In this document: positions 9,331 to 17,622 of the stretch, in pieces
Layout: each line of letters begins with the position of its first letter
How positions within the stretch are numbered: the first letter of the stretch is position 1
DNA from: Iodidimonas nitroreducens
Lineage (GTDB): Bacteria; Pseudomonadota; Alphaproteobacteria; Sphingomonadales; Rhodothalassiaceae
Direction of reading: 5' to 3'
Assembly: GCA_000710935.1 (NCBI GenBank)
Contig: BAYV01000028.1
Span: 1-59,118, forward strand
DNA length: 59,118 nt
The notes under the pieces: generated by a model
Databases searched by the model: none
What the model saw: only the letters and a program-made list of their open reading frames with translations
Told to the model about the DNA's origin: nothing
Program-made: the position numbers and the translations under genes

Positions 9331-10662
9331 GTGAGCCCATCACGACAATCGGTGGAACAGGCGCTGGGGCGCCTTGGTGCCCTGCATCCCAAGGTCATTG
9401 ATCTGTCTTTGGGGCGGATCATCGATCTGTTGGGAAAGCTGGGCAATCCCCATCTCAGCCTGCCGCCGGTTTTGCATGTGGCGGGCACCAATGGCAAGGG
9501 ATCGGTGGTGGCCACCTGCCGGGCCATGGCCGAAGCCGCAGGCTTGCGGGTGCATAGCTATATTTCGCCCCATCTGGTGCGCTTTAACGAACGCATCCGC
9601 ATTCAGGGCCGTCTCATTGATGATGAGGCTTTGGTGGCGTTGCTCGATGAGGTGGAACAGAGCAATGCGGGCGCCCCCATCACCTTTTTTGAAATCACCA
9701 CGGCGGCGGCTTTTCTGGCTTTTGCGCGGGTGCCCGCCGATCTGTGCCTTTTGGAAGTGGGCCTGGGCGGGCGGCTGGATGCCACCAATGTGATCGATCG
9801 CCCCGCCGCCATTGCCATCACCCCCATATCCCTTGATCACCAGTCTTTTCTGGGCAATCGTCTGGATCAGATCGCGGCGGAAAAGGCGGGGATCATCAAG
9901 CCCCATGTGCCCGCGATCTTTGGCCCGCAAACCGCGCAGGCGGCGGCTGTTTTGCAACAAACGGCCCAAAGCCTGTCGGCCCCTTATCAGATTTATGGGC
10001 GCGATTGGCGCGCAGCCCTGCATAAAGATAAAGCCGGGGTGATGAAGCTGCTTTATCAGGATCAAAAAGATCGGCTGGAATTGCCCGCGCCCATTTTGCA
10101 CGGCCCGCATCAGGCGGCCAATGCCGGGATCGCCATCGCCCTTTTGCGAGCACAACAGGCAGTGGATGTGCCCCTGGCCGCCCTGCGCGCGGGTTTGGGC
10201 TGGGTGCGCTGGCCGGGGCGGCTGCAAAAGCTGGAAGCCGGGCCTTTGGTGGATCGCCTGCCCCCCGGGGCCGATCTGTGGCTGGATGGGGGGCATAATC
10301 CCGCCGCCGCGCGCATCCTGCGGGCCGCCCTTTTGCAGATGGCCCCCGAAACCCGGCCGATCATCGCCATCATCGGGATGATGGGCAATCGCGATCCATC
10401 GAGCTTCATCAAGCCTTTACAGGGTTTGGTGCAAACGGTTTACGGGGTGCCCATCCCGTCTGCCGAGCATCCCTGTGCACCCTCTAAGATCGCCACCGCC
10501 GCCAGCCAATGCGGCCTGCGCGGGCTGGTCGCTTCTGGTGTGGCCGGTGCCCTTGATGCCATTGCCCATGAAGCATCCGCCGAGCCCCCTTTGGTGCTGA
10601 TCACCGGTTCGCTTTATCTGGCGGGCGAGGTTCTGGCGGAAAACGGCCATATCCCGGATTGA
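9331..10662 (+). CDS. folC: Folylpolyglutamate synthase / dihydrofolate synthase
   Basis: A Mur-ligase-type ATP-dependent enzyme that adds glutamate to dihydropteroate and to folates. The 443-residue protein has the P-loop VAGTNGKGSVVA near residue 50, YISPHLVRFNERI just after it, and the GLGGRLDATNV motif. The C-terminal domain contains LWLDGGHNPAAAR. GTG start with a purine-rich CAGGGGAAAAACGGGG upstream. It follows accD by 33 bases and probably ends the trp-acc-fol transcription unit. Confidence 0.95.
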   Translation: MSPSRQSVEQALGRLGALHPKVIDLSLGRIIDLLGKLGNPHLSLPPVLHVAGTNGKGSVVATCRAMAEAAGLRVHSYISPHLVRFNERIRIQGRLIDDEALVALLDEVEQSNAGAPITFFEITTAAAFLAFARVPADLCLLEVGLGGRLDATNVIDRPAAIAITPISLDHQSFLGNRLDQIAAEKAGIIKPHVPAIFGPQTAQAAAVLQQTAQSLSAPYQIYGRDWRAALHKDKAGVMKLLYQDQKDRLELPAPILHGPHQAANAGIAIALLRAQQAVDVPLAALRAGLGWVRWPGRLQKLEAGPLVDRLPPGADLWLDGGHNPAAARILRAALLQMAPETRPIIAIIGMMGNRDPSSFIKPLQGLVQTVYGVPIPSAEHPCAPSKIATAASQCGLRGLVASGVAGALDAIAHEASAEPPLVLITGSLYLAGEVLAENGHIPD

Positions 10663-10848
10663 ACGCTTTTCATGACCCTTTTTAGTCCGGCTTTTTGATC
10701 GCATCCCGGTGCCATTAAGACGACGTTGAGATTTGCCGTTTATGATGGGGGCAGAAGAAAAAACAGATCAGGCAAAACCCCGGATAAAGGCTTCAGGCGC
10801 GGCCTTTTCCACTGCCAGACCCTGAAACGACAATTGGATGTATAACCA

Positions 10849-11115
10849 ATGCAGCAGATCGATGTAACCGGCCTGAAAGCACCCCTCCCCATTTTGAAAA
10901 TTCGCCGGGCTTTATCCGCCATGGCGCATGATGATGTGCTGATGGTGGTGGCTGATGATCCCGATCTGGTGATGGTCCTTCCCGCTTTTTGCGAGCAGGC
11001 CGGGCACCGGCTGATCATGGCCCGGCAAAATGGTCCGTGCTTTTATTTCGAGCTGGCCCGGGGCGGTGCCACCCAAAAAAACACCCCACACGCCTTTTTG
11101 CAGCATGCAAGCTGA
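10849..11115 (+). CDS. TusA-fold protein lacking the catalytic CPxP cysteine
   Basis: An 88-residue protein with the sulfurtransferase TusA fold. IDVTGLKAPLPILKIRRAL aligns with the family's N-terminal LDxxGLxCPxPVL block, and PAFCEQAGH with the later conserved block. The active Cys of CPxP is replaced by Ala11 (codon GCA); the cysteine in PAFC is kept. Real TusA carries persulfide on the missing Cys for tRNA thiolation and sulfur trafficking, so this copy cannot do that chemistry in the usual way. It may be a regulatory or binding paralogue. It stands alone, 186 bases after folC. Confidence 0.8.
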   Translation: MQQIDVTGLKAPLPILKIRRALSAMAHDDVLMVVADDPDLVMVLPAFCEQAGHRLIMARQNGPCFYFELARGGATQKNTPHAFLQHAS

Positions 11116-11216
11116 CTTTCCCTTCTCTCCATGATAGATGAAAGCCTGATCATCAGACAGACCTGATGACTGGGGTCAGGTTTTCTGCCTTTCATGGGGA
11201 TGGGAATATTCATATC

Positions 11217-11894
11217 ATGACAATAGGGCTTTTTCGGAGCATTTTTCTGCCCCTGATCGCGGTCATCACTTTGTCTGCCTGCACATCGAACAGCCCTGCT
11301 GATCAGCGCCGCGCCCGCGATAATATGACCGAAAGGCTATCGCAGATCCCCACTGTGGATATTTCCTCGCGCCTTTATAGCCAGGCTATCGAGATGAAGC
11401 GCAATGGCAATTGCGATGGCGCAAACCCCTTGTTTTATCGGCTGGCCAATCGCGGGGGTGGCTTTGAACTGGCGCAATATCATCTGGCCGATTGCCTGCT
11501 GCGCATAGCCACGCCCAGCATCACCAATACCGATTGGCTTGAAGGACTGATCTGGCTGCGCCGTTCGGCGGAAGCCGGTGCCCCCGAAGCCCAGGGCCTT
11601 TTGGCGCATCTTTATGCCACCGGCCCCGGCGATATCGCCAATAAAACCGAAGCCGCGATGTGGTTCAGCCTTTATGAAAAAAACCCTGCCCGCAAAAAGC
11701 CCGGTTTTTCCTATGCGCTCACCCCTGCGCAACAAGCCGCGATCATAAAAGCTTTGGATGCCGAGACCCTTGCCAAAGGGGAGGCCCTTGCCAATCAATG
11801 GCAAAGCACAATCTGGCAGCCGCCCAGCGCGGGCAGGCTTGCCCCCGAAGCCCCGCGATCCGAAGGCGGGATCGATATGCTACAGCCGCAATAA
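11217..11894 (+). CDS. Sel1-repeat lipoprotein
   Basis: About 225 residues. The N-terminus has a hydrophobic core (GLFRSIFLPLIAVITLSAC) ending in a lipobox-like LSAC, so it is likely anchored to a membrane by a lipid. Sel1-like repeats follow, such as WLRRSAEAGAPEAQGLLAH and AQYHLADCLLR, suggesting a helical scaffold for protein contacts. I preferred the ATG at 11217 to the one at 11166 because it places the signal sequence at the very start. It converges on the TIGR02186 gene. Confidence 0.78.
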   Translation: MTIGLFRSIFLPLIAVITLSACTSNSPADQRRARDNMTERLSQIPTVDISSRLYSQAIEMKRNGNCDGANPLFYRLANRGGGFELAQYHLADCLLRIATPSITNTDWLEGLIWLRRSAEAGAPEAQGLLAHLYATGPGDIANKTEAAMWFSLYEKNPARKKPGFSYALTPAQQAAIIKALDAETLAKGEALANQWQSTIWQPPSAGRLAPEAPRSEGGIDMLQPQ

Positions 11895-11910
11895 AGGCGT
11901 AGAAAACCCA

Positions 11911-12705
11911 TCAACGGCGCGATAAAAATCCTGCCGCCCAGCCCGCCAATAAGGCAATCAGCACCGCCGAAAGGCCATAGATCGCCGGATCATTGCGGGC
12001 GACCTGATAGACCGCGCGTTCAAAGCCGGTTTTACCCACCGCAATATCGATCACATCTTCAGCGATCACCACCCCATCGGCAAACACCACCACCCGCGCA
12101 TCGAAAAGCCCTTCGGGCACATTGGAGGGCAGGCGCACCGCCGTGCGAAACAGCGTCTGGCCGATCAGGCTCACCCGATCTTCATCCAGCCGATAAAGCC
12201 CGGCTCTGACCATATTGCGAATGAAGCCTTCGCGGAAAGCCGTGCGTTCTGCTGATGGCGCCAGATCGATATCAAGGGGCAGATGATCCGCCCCCAAAGC
12301 CAGCCGGGATAAATTTTCCGACGAACTGATCTCATCAAGCGGCCTTGTGCTGCTCAGGGCATAATAGCCCGGGGCGGCGCGAATGATCGCCGCGCGGTTA
12401 TTGATCCACAGCCCGCTGATCTTTTCTTTTTTCCGCACCCGCATATCTTCGGTGGGACCGGAGATGCTGACGACAATATCGATCTGATCCGATAGCCCCC
12501 CCACATCCGACAAGGCACCAAACAACAGCAGATCCGCCCCCGCAAAATCATAGCGCAGATCAACAATATCCTTGCTGATATCGGTCACCAGCCCTTGCCC
12601 GCTGGCCGGGGGCACAAAATAAATCGATAAGCATGAAGCCGCCACCAGAAGCAGGCTGGCCAAGGATCGCCGTCCAAAGCCCTGCTTTGGGGGTCGGGCC
12701 ATCAT
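11911..12705 (-). CDS. TIGR02186 family membrane-anchored protein
   Basis: A 264-residue protein with an N-terminal signal peptide, a periplasmic part with GADLLLFGALSD and SGLWINNRA, and a single C-terminal membrane helix (ALIALLAGWAAGFLSRR). I recognise the TIGR02186 family, which is mostly alphaproteobacterial and usually sits beside a TauE/SafE permease. That is so here: it overlaps the permease gene by four bases. A role in helping a sulfur-oxyanion exporter is inferred from this context; no biochemical function is established to my knowledge. Confidence 0.85.
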   Translation of the reverse strand: MMARPPKQGFGRRSLASLLLVAASCLSIYFVPPASGQGLVTDISKDIVDLRYDFAGADLLLFGALSDVGGLSDQIDIVVSISGPTEDMRVRKKEKISGLWINNRAAIIRAAPGYYALSSTRPLDEISSSENLSRLALGADHLPLDIDLAPSAERTAFREGFIRNMVRAGLYRLDEDRVSLIGQTLFRTAVRLPSNVPEGLFDARVVVFADGVVIAEDVIDIAVGKTGFERAVYQVARNDPAIYGLSAVLIALLAGWAAGFLSRR

Positions 12706-13622
12706 GGCATCACCGCCATAATCGAATACAGATCATCGGGGGGCACGACCAATCCCCAGCCCATGCGGACCCCAACCCCCAGAACGATCAGCGCCAGCAA
12801 GGCCCGCAATTGCTCGCCCTTCAGCTTCATGCCGATGCGCGCCCCCAATTGCGCCCCGAAAACCGCCCCCACCAGAAGCAGCAGGCTCAAAATCACATCC
12901 ACGGTCTGGGTTTGTACGGCATGCAAAAAAGTGATGATCGCGGTGACAAAAATGATCTGATAGAGCGATGTGCCCACCACCACATTGGTGGGCATGCCCA
13001 AAATATAGATCATGGCAGGCACCATGATGAAACCGCCGCCAACCCCTAAGATGGCCGCCAGAAGCCCAACCAAAGCGCCAATCACCAAAGGCAGCAGCAC
13101 CGAAATATACAGCCGCGATTTGCGAAAGCGCATCTTGAAAGGCAGACGATGATGCCATGCCCGCCCCCCACGCTTACCGGGGCGACGCGCCGTGCCTTTG
13201 CGGCTGCGCAAAAGGGCCGCCACGCTTTCCCACAGCATCAGCCCGCCGATTGATCCCAAAAACAGCACATAGCTGAGCGAGATCATCAATTCCACCTGCC
13301 CAATGCGGCTGAGATAGGCAAAAAGCCATGTGCCCAGCAGCGACCCCACAGCGCCGCCCGCAATCAGAACGCTGCCGAGCTTTAAATCCACCCCGCCGCG
13401 CCGCCAATGGGTGATGGCCCCGGTCACCGATGAAGCGGTGATGAGATTGGCTCCGGTTGCCACCGAAACCGCTGGCGGCACACCCGAAAAAATCAGCAGG
13501 GGGGTCATCAAAAAACCGCCGCCCACACCAAACATGCCGGATAAAAATCCAACAGCCGCACCAAGGCCAATCACCAGGAAGATGTTAAGCGACATCTCTG
13601 CGATTGGCAGATAGAGGGGCAT
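12702..13622 (-). CDS. TauE/SafE family sulfite/organosulfonate exporter
   Basis: A 306-residue polytopic permease with about eight hydrophobic segments. The two internal repeats typical of the family are visible as GFLSGMFGVGGGFLMTPLL near the start and LLAAILGVGGGFIMVPAM in the second half. TauE/SafE proteins export sulfite, sulfonates or sulfoacetate-type anions. An AAAAGG ribosome binding site precedes the ATG at 13622. It is coupled to TIGR02186 downstream and preceded by a second TauE-like gene, so the three probably act together. Confidence 0.88.
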   Translation of the reverse strand: MPLYLPIAEMSLNIFLVIGLGAAVGFLSGMFGVGGGFLMTPLLIFSGVPPAVSVATGANLITASSVTGAITHWRRGGVDLKLGSVLIAGGAVGSLLGTWLFAYLSRIGQVELMISLSYVLFLGSIGGLMLWESVAALLRSRKGTARRPGKRGGRAWHHRLPFKMRFRKSRLYISVLLPLVIGALVGLLAAILGVGGGFIMVPAMIYILGMPTNVVVGTSLYQIIFVTAIITFLHAVQTQTVDVILSLLLLVGAVFGAQLGARIGMKLKGEQLRALLALIVLGVGVRMGWGLVVPPDDLYSIMAVMP

Positions 13623-13714
13623 GGTGCCTTTTAAACCTCAAAAAATATGGGATGAAACCATCTTAATTCAGTACTCCCTTAGCTGCGGCAGTGCAACAAA
13701 GGGCTGGCCGCGCA

Positions 13715-14476
13715 TCAGGAAAAAAAGATCAGTTTAATAACCAAAGCGATGATCGCCAGCATGAACACCCGCTTGATCAACACATCGCCAACCAAAACCG
13801 AAGACCGCACCCCAAGCCAGGCCCCCACAGCATGGCCCAAAGCCAAAGCCAGCCCGGCGCTCCACAAAACCTGCGATTGGCTGGCAAAAACCGCCAGTGC
13901 AGAGCAGGTATAAACCAAAACAATAAACACTTTGTGCATATTGACCCGCACAAGATCGATTCCCATCACCCGCGATAAAATCGGCATCAGCAAAAAGCCC
14001 ACGCCAATCTGGATAAAGCCCCCCCAGATGCCCGCCACAATCATCAGCAGGTGCCCCGCAACCAGATTGCGCGCCGGTGACGGCTGATCATCATCCTGCG
14101 CGGAGGCCTGGCCATTGCCGCCGGTGGCCATCAGGATCAGCACCAGGATCATCACAGCCCCCAGAACGCGATTGAACCACGGGCCGCTGAGATTGACCCC
14201 GATCATCGCCCCGCCAATCGCCCCCGCCGACGCCGCCATGGCCAGGCTGAACGACAAACGGAAATCGGAAAAGCCCCGCCGCCGGAAGCTGGTGACCGCG
14301 GTGATATTCTGAACCACGATGGCCACGCGAAAGGTGCCATTGGCCAAAGGCCCGGGAATCCCCAAAAACACCATCGTCAAAACGCTGATCATCGAGCCGC
14401 CGCCGGCCATCACATTCAGCCACCCGGCGGCAATTCCGGCCAGGCTTAGAAAGGGAAGGAGCCAAAGATCCATCAT
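13715..14476 (-). CDS. Second TauE/SafE family permease
   Basis: A 253-residue integral membrane protein with the family's glycine-rich opening AGIAAGWLNVMAGGGSMISV and a second half containing AGIWGGFIQIGVGFLL. It is shorter and clearly diverged from the neighbouring TauE, so the two are not a recent tandem duplication. Ninety-two bases separate it from the downstream permease. The upstream region (14477-14634) is AT-rich and shared with the divergent kinase gene. Substrate not predictable. Confidence 0.82.
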   Translation of the reverse strand: MMDLWLLPFLSLAGIAAGWLNVMAGGGSMISVLTMVFLGIPGPLANGTFRVAIVVQNITAVTSFRRRGFSDFRLSFSLAMAASAGAIGGAMIGVNLSGPWFNRVLGAVMILVLILMATGGNGQASAQDDDQPSPARNLVAGHLLMIVAGIWGGFIQIGVGFLLMPILSRVMGIDLVRVNMHKVFIVLVYTCSALAVFASQSQVLWSAGLALALGHAVGAWLGVRSSVLVGDVLIKRVFMLAIIALVIKLIFFS

Positions 14477-14634
14477 TCATCCAGACAATTGAGGGATTTA
14501 ACATGCATAGACAATTTTAGCTCCTTTACAAAATGAAACAATTTGACGCAAATGTGATAGATTATGACGCACGCCTTTTTATCATCCCATGGTATGTAGG
14601 CTACCGAAAGTTCTTCAATGTATAAGTGTGGTCC

Positions 14635-16167
14635 ATGATGATATTATCGGTGCGGGCGCGGTTGCTTTCGGTCGGATTGGCGATCATCGTCTTTACTTTG
14701 CTGGCCATGACCGCCACCCATCTGCAAAAAGATGGCGGTATCCTGCATCGATTAAGTTTTCAGCAGATTCGCGATATCAAACAATTGGATCATCTGGTCG
14801 AGACCAGACCGGAAAATGCCATCCTCCATGACAAAGCAAAAGATCTGGCGCAAAATATCCAGACATGGGGGGCGTCTTGTACCCTGACGATGACCCGCCC
14901 GGTGGGGTTGCCCTTACGTTTATTGGCGCCGAATGGTCTTGTTCAGGCTTGCCAGCAGAGCGTGCAAACCGCTGAGGCGATATTGCAGATCCTTGATCAT
15001 CAGGAACCTGATGGGGCGACAGGGCTTCCTTCAGATGCTGGCAAATCCTATAGCGATGCCGATCGCCTCGCCCCCCTGATTACCGATTTCAACCGCCAGA
15101 TCAACCAGATCGACAGCAGTGTGAATATCCTCAACAGCCGTTTGGTAATCGCCCTCACCAGCCTTTTATGGATGAGCGGCCTTGTGACCACGCTTTATTC
15201 AGCCTGGACTGCGCTTTTTATCGCCAATCGTGTGGGGCGGCTTCATGCCAGCGTGCAGGAACTGGCCCGGGGCGAGATCGATACCAGAATTTCCAGCCTT
15301 GATCGATCCGATGAATTTGGCGATTTTGCCCGTACGCTGGATCGTTTCCGCCAATCGGCCCAGCAGCTTAAAGCCGCCGAGATGGAAGCCTTATCGGCCA
15401 GCCGTTCGAAATCGCAATTTCTGGCGATGATGAGCCATGAATTGCGCACCCCCCTGAACGCGATCATCGGCTTTGCCGATCTGATCCGCGTGGCCAAGAA
15501 TAACACCGAGATCGAAACCCTGCGCAGCTATGCCGGCTTTATCCATGAAAGCGGGCTGAGCCTGCAGGAACTCATCGATAATCTGCTTGATATTTCAAAA
15601 ATCGAGGCCGGACGCTATCATCTGCGCGAAGAACGGCTCTATCCCGGCGACGTGATCCGCGATGTCATCTCCCTTCATCAAATGAAGGCAGATGCCAAAT
15701 CCTTGGCGATCATTGTGAAATTACCCCTCGAGGCTGTTTTTTTATGTGCGGAACGCCGGGCTTTGCGGGTGATTTTGTCCAATCTTTTGGATAATGCCAT
15801 CAAATTCTCGCCGGAAAAGGGCTCGATCACCATCAGCGCCCGATATAACGAGACGGGCTATCGTATCGATATCCGCGATCAGGGGGAAGGCATTCCCCAA
15901 CAGGCTCAGGATCTGGTGTTTGAGCCCTTCAAGCAACTGGATGATGATCTGGCCCGCAAGGCAGCGGGCACCGGCACCGGCCTGCCGCTGGTGCGCCGAT
16001 TGATGCATTTGCATGATGGCGAAGCCTGGCTCAGTTCTGAAACCGGTTCTGAAACCAGCCCCGGACTCAACCAAAGGGGGGGCACCATCGCCACTGTGCT
16101 CTTCCCCCCTCAGCGCCTTGAATTCGATCCTAAGACAACGTCACCATCAGCGGTGATGTCGTCCTGA
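14635..16167 (+). CDS. Membrane histidine kinase with HAMP domain
   Basis: About 510 residues. An N-terminal transmembrane segment, a periplasmic sensor region (about residues 25-175) and a second membrane segment (LTSLLWMSGLVTTLYSAW) are followed by a HAMP linker ending near DRSDEFGDFARTLDRF. The HisKA box SQFLAMMSHELRTPLN carries phospho-acceptor His268. The ATPase domain has the N-box NLLDNAIKFS, G1 box DQGEGIP and G2 box GTGLPLV. No receiver domain or response regulator is adjacent. The ATG at 14635 is preferred to a GTG at 14626. The stop abuts the lpdA stop with no gap. Confidence 0.9.
   Translation: MMILSVRARLLSVGLAIIVFTLLAMTATHLQKDGGILHRLSFQQIRDIKQLDHLVETRPENAILHDKAKDLAQNIQTWGASCTLTMTRPVGLPLRLLAPNGLVQACQQSVQTAEAILQILDHQEPDGATGLPSDAGKSYSDADRLAPLITDFNRQINQIDSSVNILNSRLVIALTSLLWMSGLVTTLYSAWTALFIANRVGRLHASVQELARGEIDTRISSLDRSDEFGDFARTLDRFRQSAQQLKAAEMEALSASRSKSQFLAMMSHELRTPLNAIIGFADLIRVAKNNTEIETLRSYAGFIHESGLSLQELIDNLLDISKIEAGRYHLREERLYPGDVIRDVISLHQMKADAKSLAIIVKLPLEAVFLCAERRALRVILSNLLDNAIKFSPEKGSITISARYNETGYRIDIRDQGEGIPQQAQDLVFEPFKQLDDDLARKAAGTGTGLPLVRRLMHLHDGEAWLSSETGSETSPGLNQRGGTIATVLFPPQRLEFDPKTTSPSAVMSS
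16134..16163. terminator. Hairpin at convergent ends of kinase gene and lpdA
   Basis: A 12-base arm, GACAACGTCACC, and its near-complement GGTGATGTCGTC flank the loop ATCAGC. The stem has one mismatch and one G-U pair. It lies inside the last codons of the kinase gene, whose stop directly touches the lpdA stop, so it may act as a two-way transcription block. No clear T-run is present. Confidence 0.4.
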
Positions 16168-17577
16168 TCACATATGAATGGCCCGCTGATGCACGGCCAA
16201 AGCCGCTTCTTTCACCGCTTCGGAATGGGTGGGATGGGCATGGCAGGTGAGGGCAATATCTTCCGAACTCGCCCCGAATTCCATCGCTAAAGCGGCTTCG
16301 GCGATCAAGGTTCCGGCCATGCTGCCGATGATATGCACGCCCAGCACGCGATCGGTTTCCTTATCCGCCAATATTTTCACGAAACCTTCGGTATCACCAT
16401 TGGTTTTGGCGCGCGAATTGGCCATGAAGGGAAATTTTCCAACGCTATAGGCGATGTCCGCCGCTTTCAGATCTTCTTCGGATTTCCCCACGCTGGCCAC
16501 TTCGGGCATGGTGTACATCACGCTGGGGATCACATCATGATTGACGATCCCGGTCAGCCCGGCAATATTTTCGGCGCAGGCAAGGCCTTCATCCTCGGCT
16601 TTATGGGCCAGCATCGGACCTTTCACCACATCGCCAATCGCCCAAATGCCGGGCACATGGGTTGAGAAATCATCATTGATATCGATCCGCCCGCGTTCAT
16701 CGGTTTCCAGCCCGGCTTTTTTAAGATCAAGGCTATCCGTGTGCGGCTTCCTGCCCACCGAAACCAGAACCACATCGGCATCGATCTGTTCGCTCTCCCC
16801 GCCCTTGGCTGGCTCCACCGTTACTTTGGCCTTGGTTTTCAGGGCTTCAACGCCTGTCACCTTCATTCCGGTGCGAATGGTCACGCCCTGTTTTTTGATG
16901 ATGCGCTCGAAAGCCTTTGCCAGTTCCTGATCCATGCCCGGCAAAATCCGATCCATATATTCGATCACCGTCACTTCAGACCCCAAACGCCGCCAGACCG
17001 AGCCAAGCTCAAGTCCGATATAGCCGCCGCCAATCACCAGCAGATGTTTGGGAACCGATGGCAAAGACAGCGCTTCGGTCGAGCCGATGATGCGATCCCC
17101 ATCCAGAGTGATATTGGGCAGGCTGGCAATATCCGAACCCGTGGCGATGATGATGTTCTTCGCCTTCAACTCGCGCTTGCCACCCTCGTTCGTCGATACC
17201 GCAATCGTTTGCTTATCCTTGAATTGAGCGCTGCCCTTCACCCATTCAACCTTGTTCTTTTTGAACAGGCCTTCAACGCCCTTGGTGAGGCCGGCCACGG
17301 ATTCATCCTTGGCTTTCAGCATCGCATCAAGATCAAGGCTGACCTTGCCAAGGCCGATCCCCCATTTTTTAAGGTGGCCACCTGCGGTTTCTTCATAAAG
17401 CTCAGACGCATGAAGCAGGGCTTTGGAGGGAATACAGCCAACATTAAGGCAGGTACCACCCAAGGTGCCGCGCTTTTCCACACAAGCGGTTTTCAGCCCC
17501 AATTGGGCTGCGCGGATGGCCGCAACATAGCCACCCGGGCCTGCACCAATCACGATAAGATCAAATTCATCTGCCAT
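16168..17577 (-). CDS. lpdA: Dihydrolipoyl dehydrogenase (E3)
   Basis: FAD-dependent E3 that reoxidises dihydrolipoamide with NAD+ in 2-oxo-acid dehydrogenase complexes. The 469-residue protein has the FAD motif VIGAGPGGYVAA, the redox disulfide Cys43-Cys48 in GGTCLNVGCIPSKA, the NAD motif VIGGGYIGLELG, and the C-terminal catalytic HAHPTHSEA. It is the last gene of the leftward odhA-odhB-lpdA block, 45 bases after odhB, which marks it as the E3 of the 2-oxoglutarate complex. Confidence 0.97.
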   Translation of the reverse strand: MADEFDLIVIGAGPGGYVAAIRAAQLGLKTACVEKRGTLGGTCLNVGCIPSKALLHASELYEETAGGHLKKWGIGLGKVSLDLDAMLKAKDESVAGLTKGVEGLFKKNKVEWVKGSAQFKDKQTIAVSTNEGGKRELKAKNIIIATGSDIASLPNITLDGDRIIGSTEALSLPSVPKHLLVIGGGYIGLELGSVWRRLGSEVTVIEYMDRILPGMDQELAKAFERIIKKQGVTIRTGMKVTGVEALKTKAKVTVEPAKGGESEQIDADVVLVSVGRKPHTDSLDLKKAGLETDERGRIDINDDFSTHVPGIWAIGDVVKGPMLAHKAEDEGLACAENIAGLTGIVNHDVIPSVMYTMPEVASVGKSEEDLKAADIAYSVGKFPFMANSRAKTNGDTEGFVKILADKETDRVLGVHIIGSMAGTLIAEAALAMEFGASSEDIALTCHAHPTHSEAVKEAALAVHQRAIHM

Positions 17578-17622
17578 AAAGTCTCTCCGTTTGAAGGGGG
17601 TCGCAGGCTTTGGGAAGCCCGA

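Noticed and set aside
11281-11290. Sel1 protein as a signalling toxin or secretion effector
   Set aside because: Only a lipobox and generic Sel1 repeats are visible; no effector domain or secretion genes nearby.
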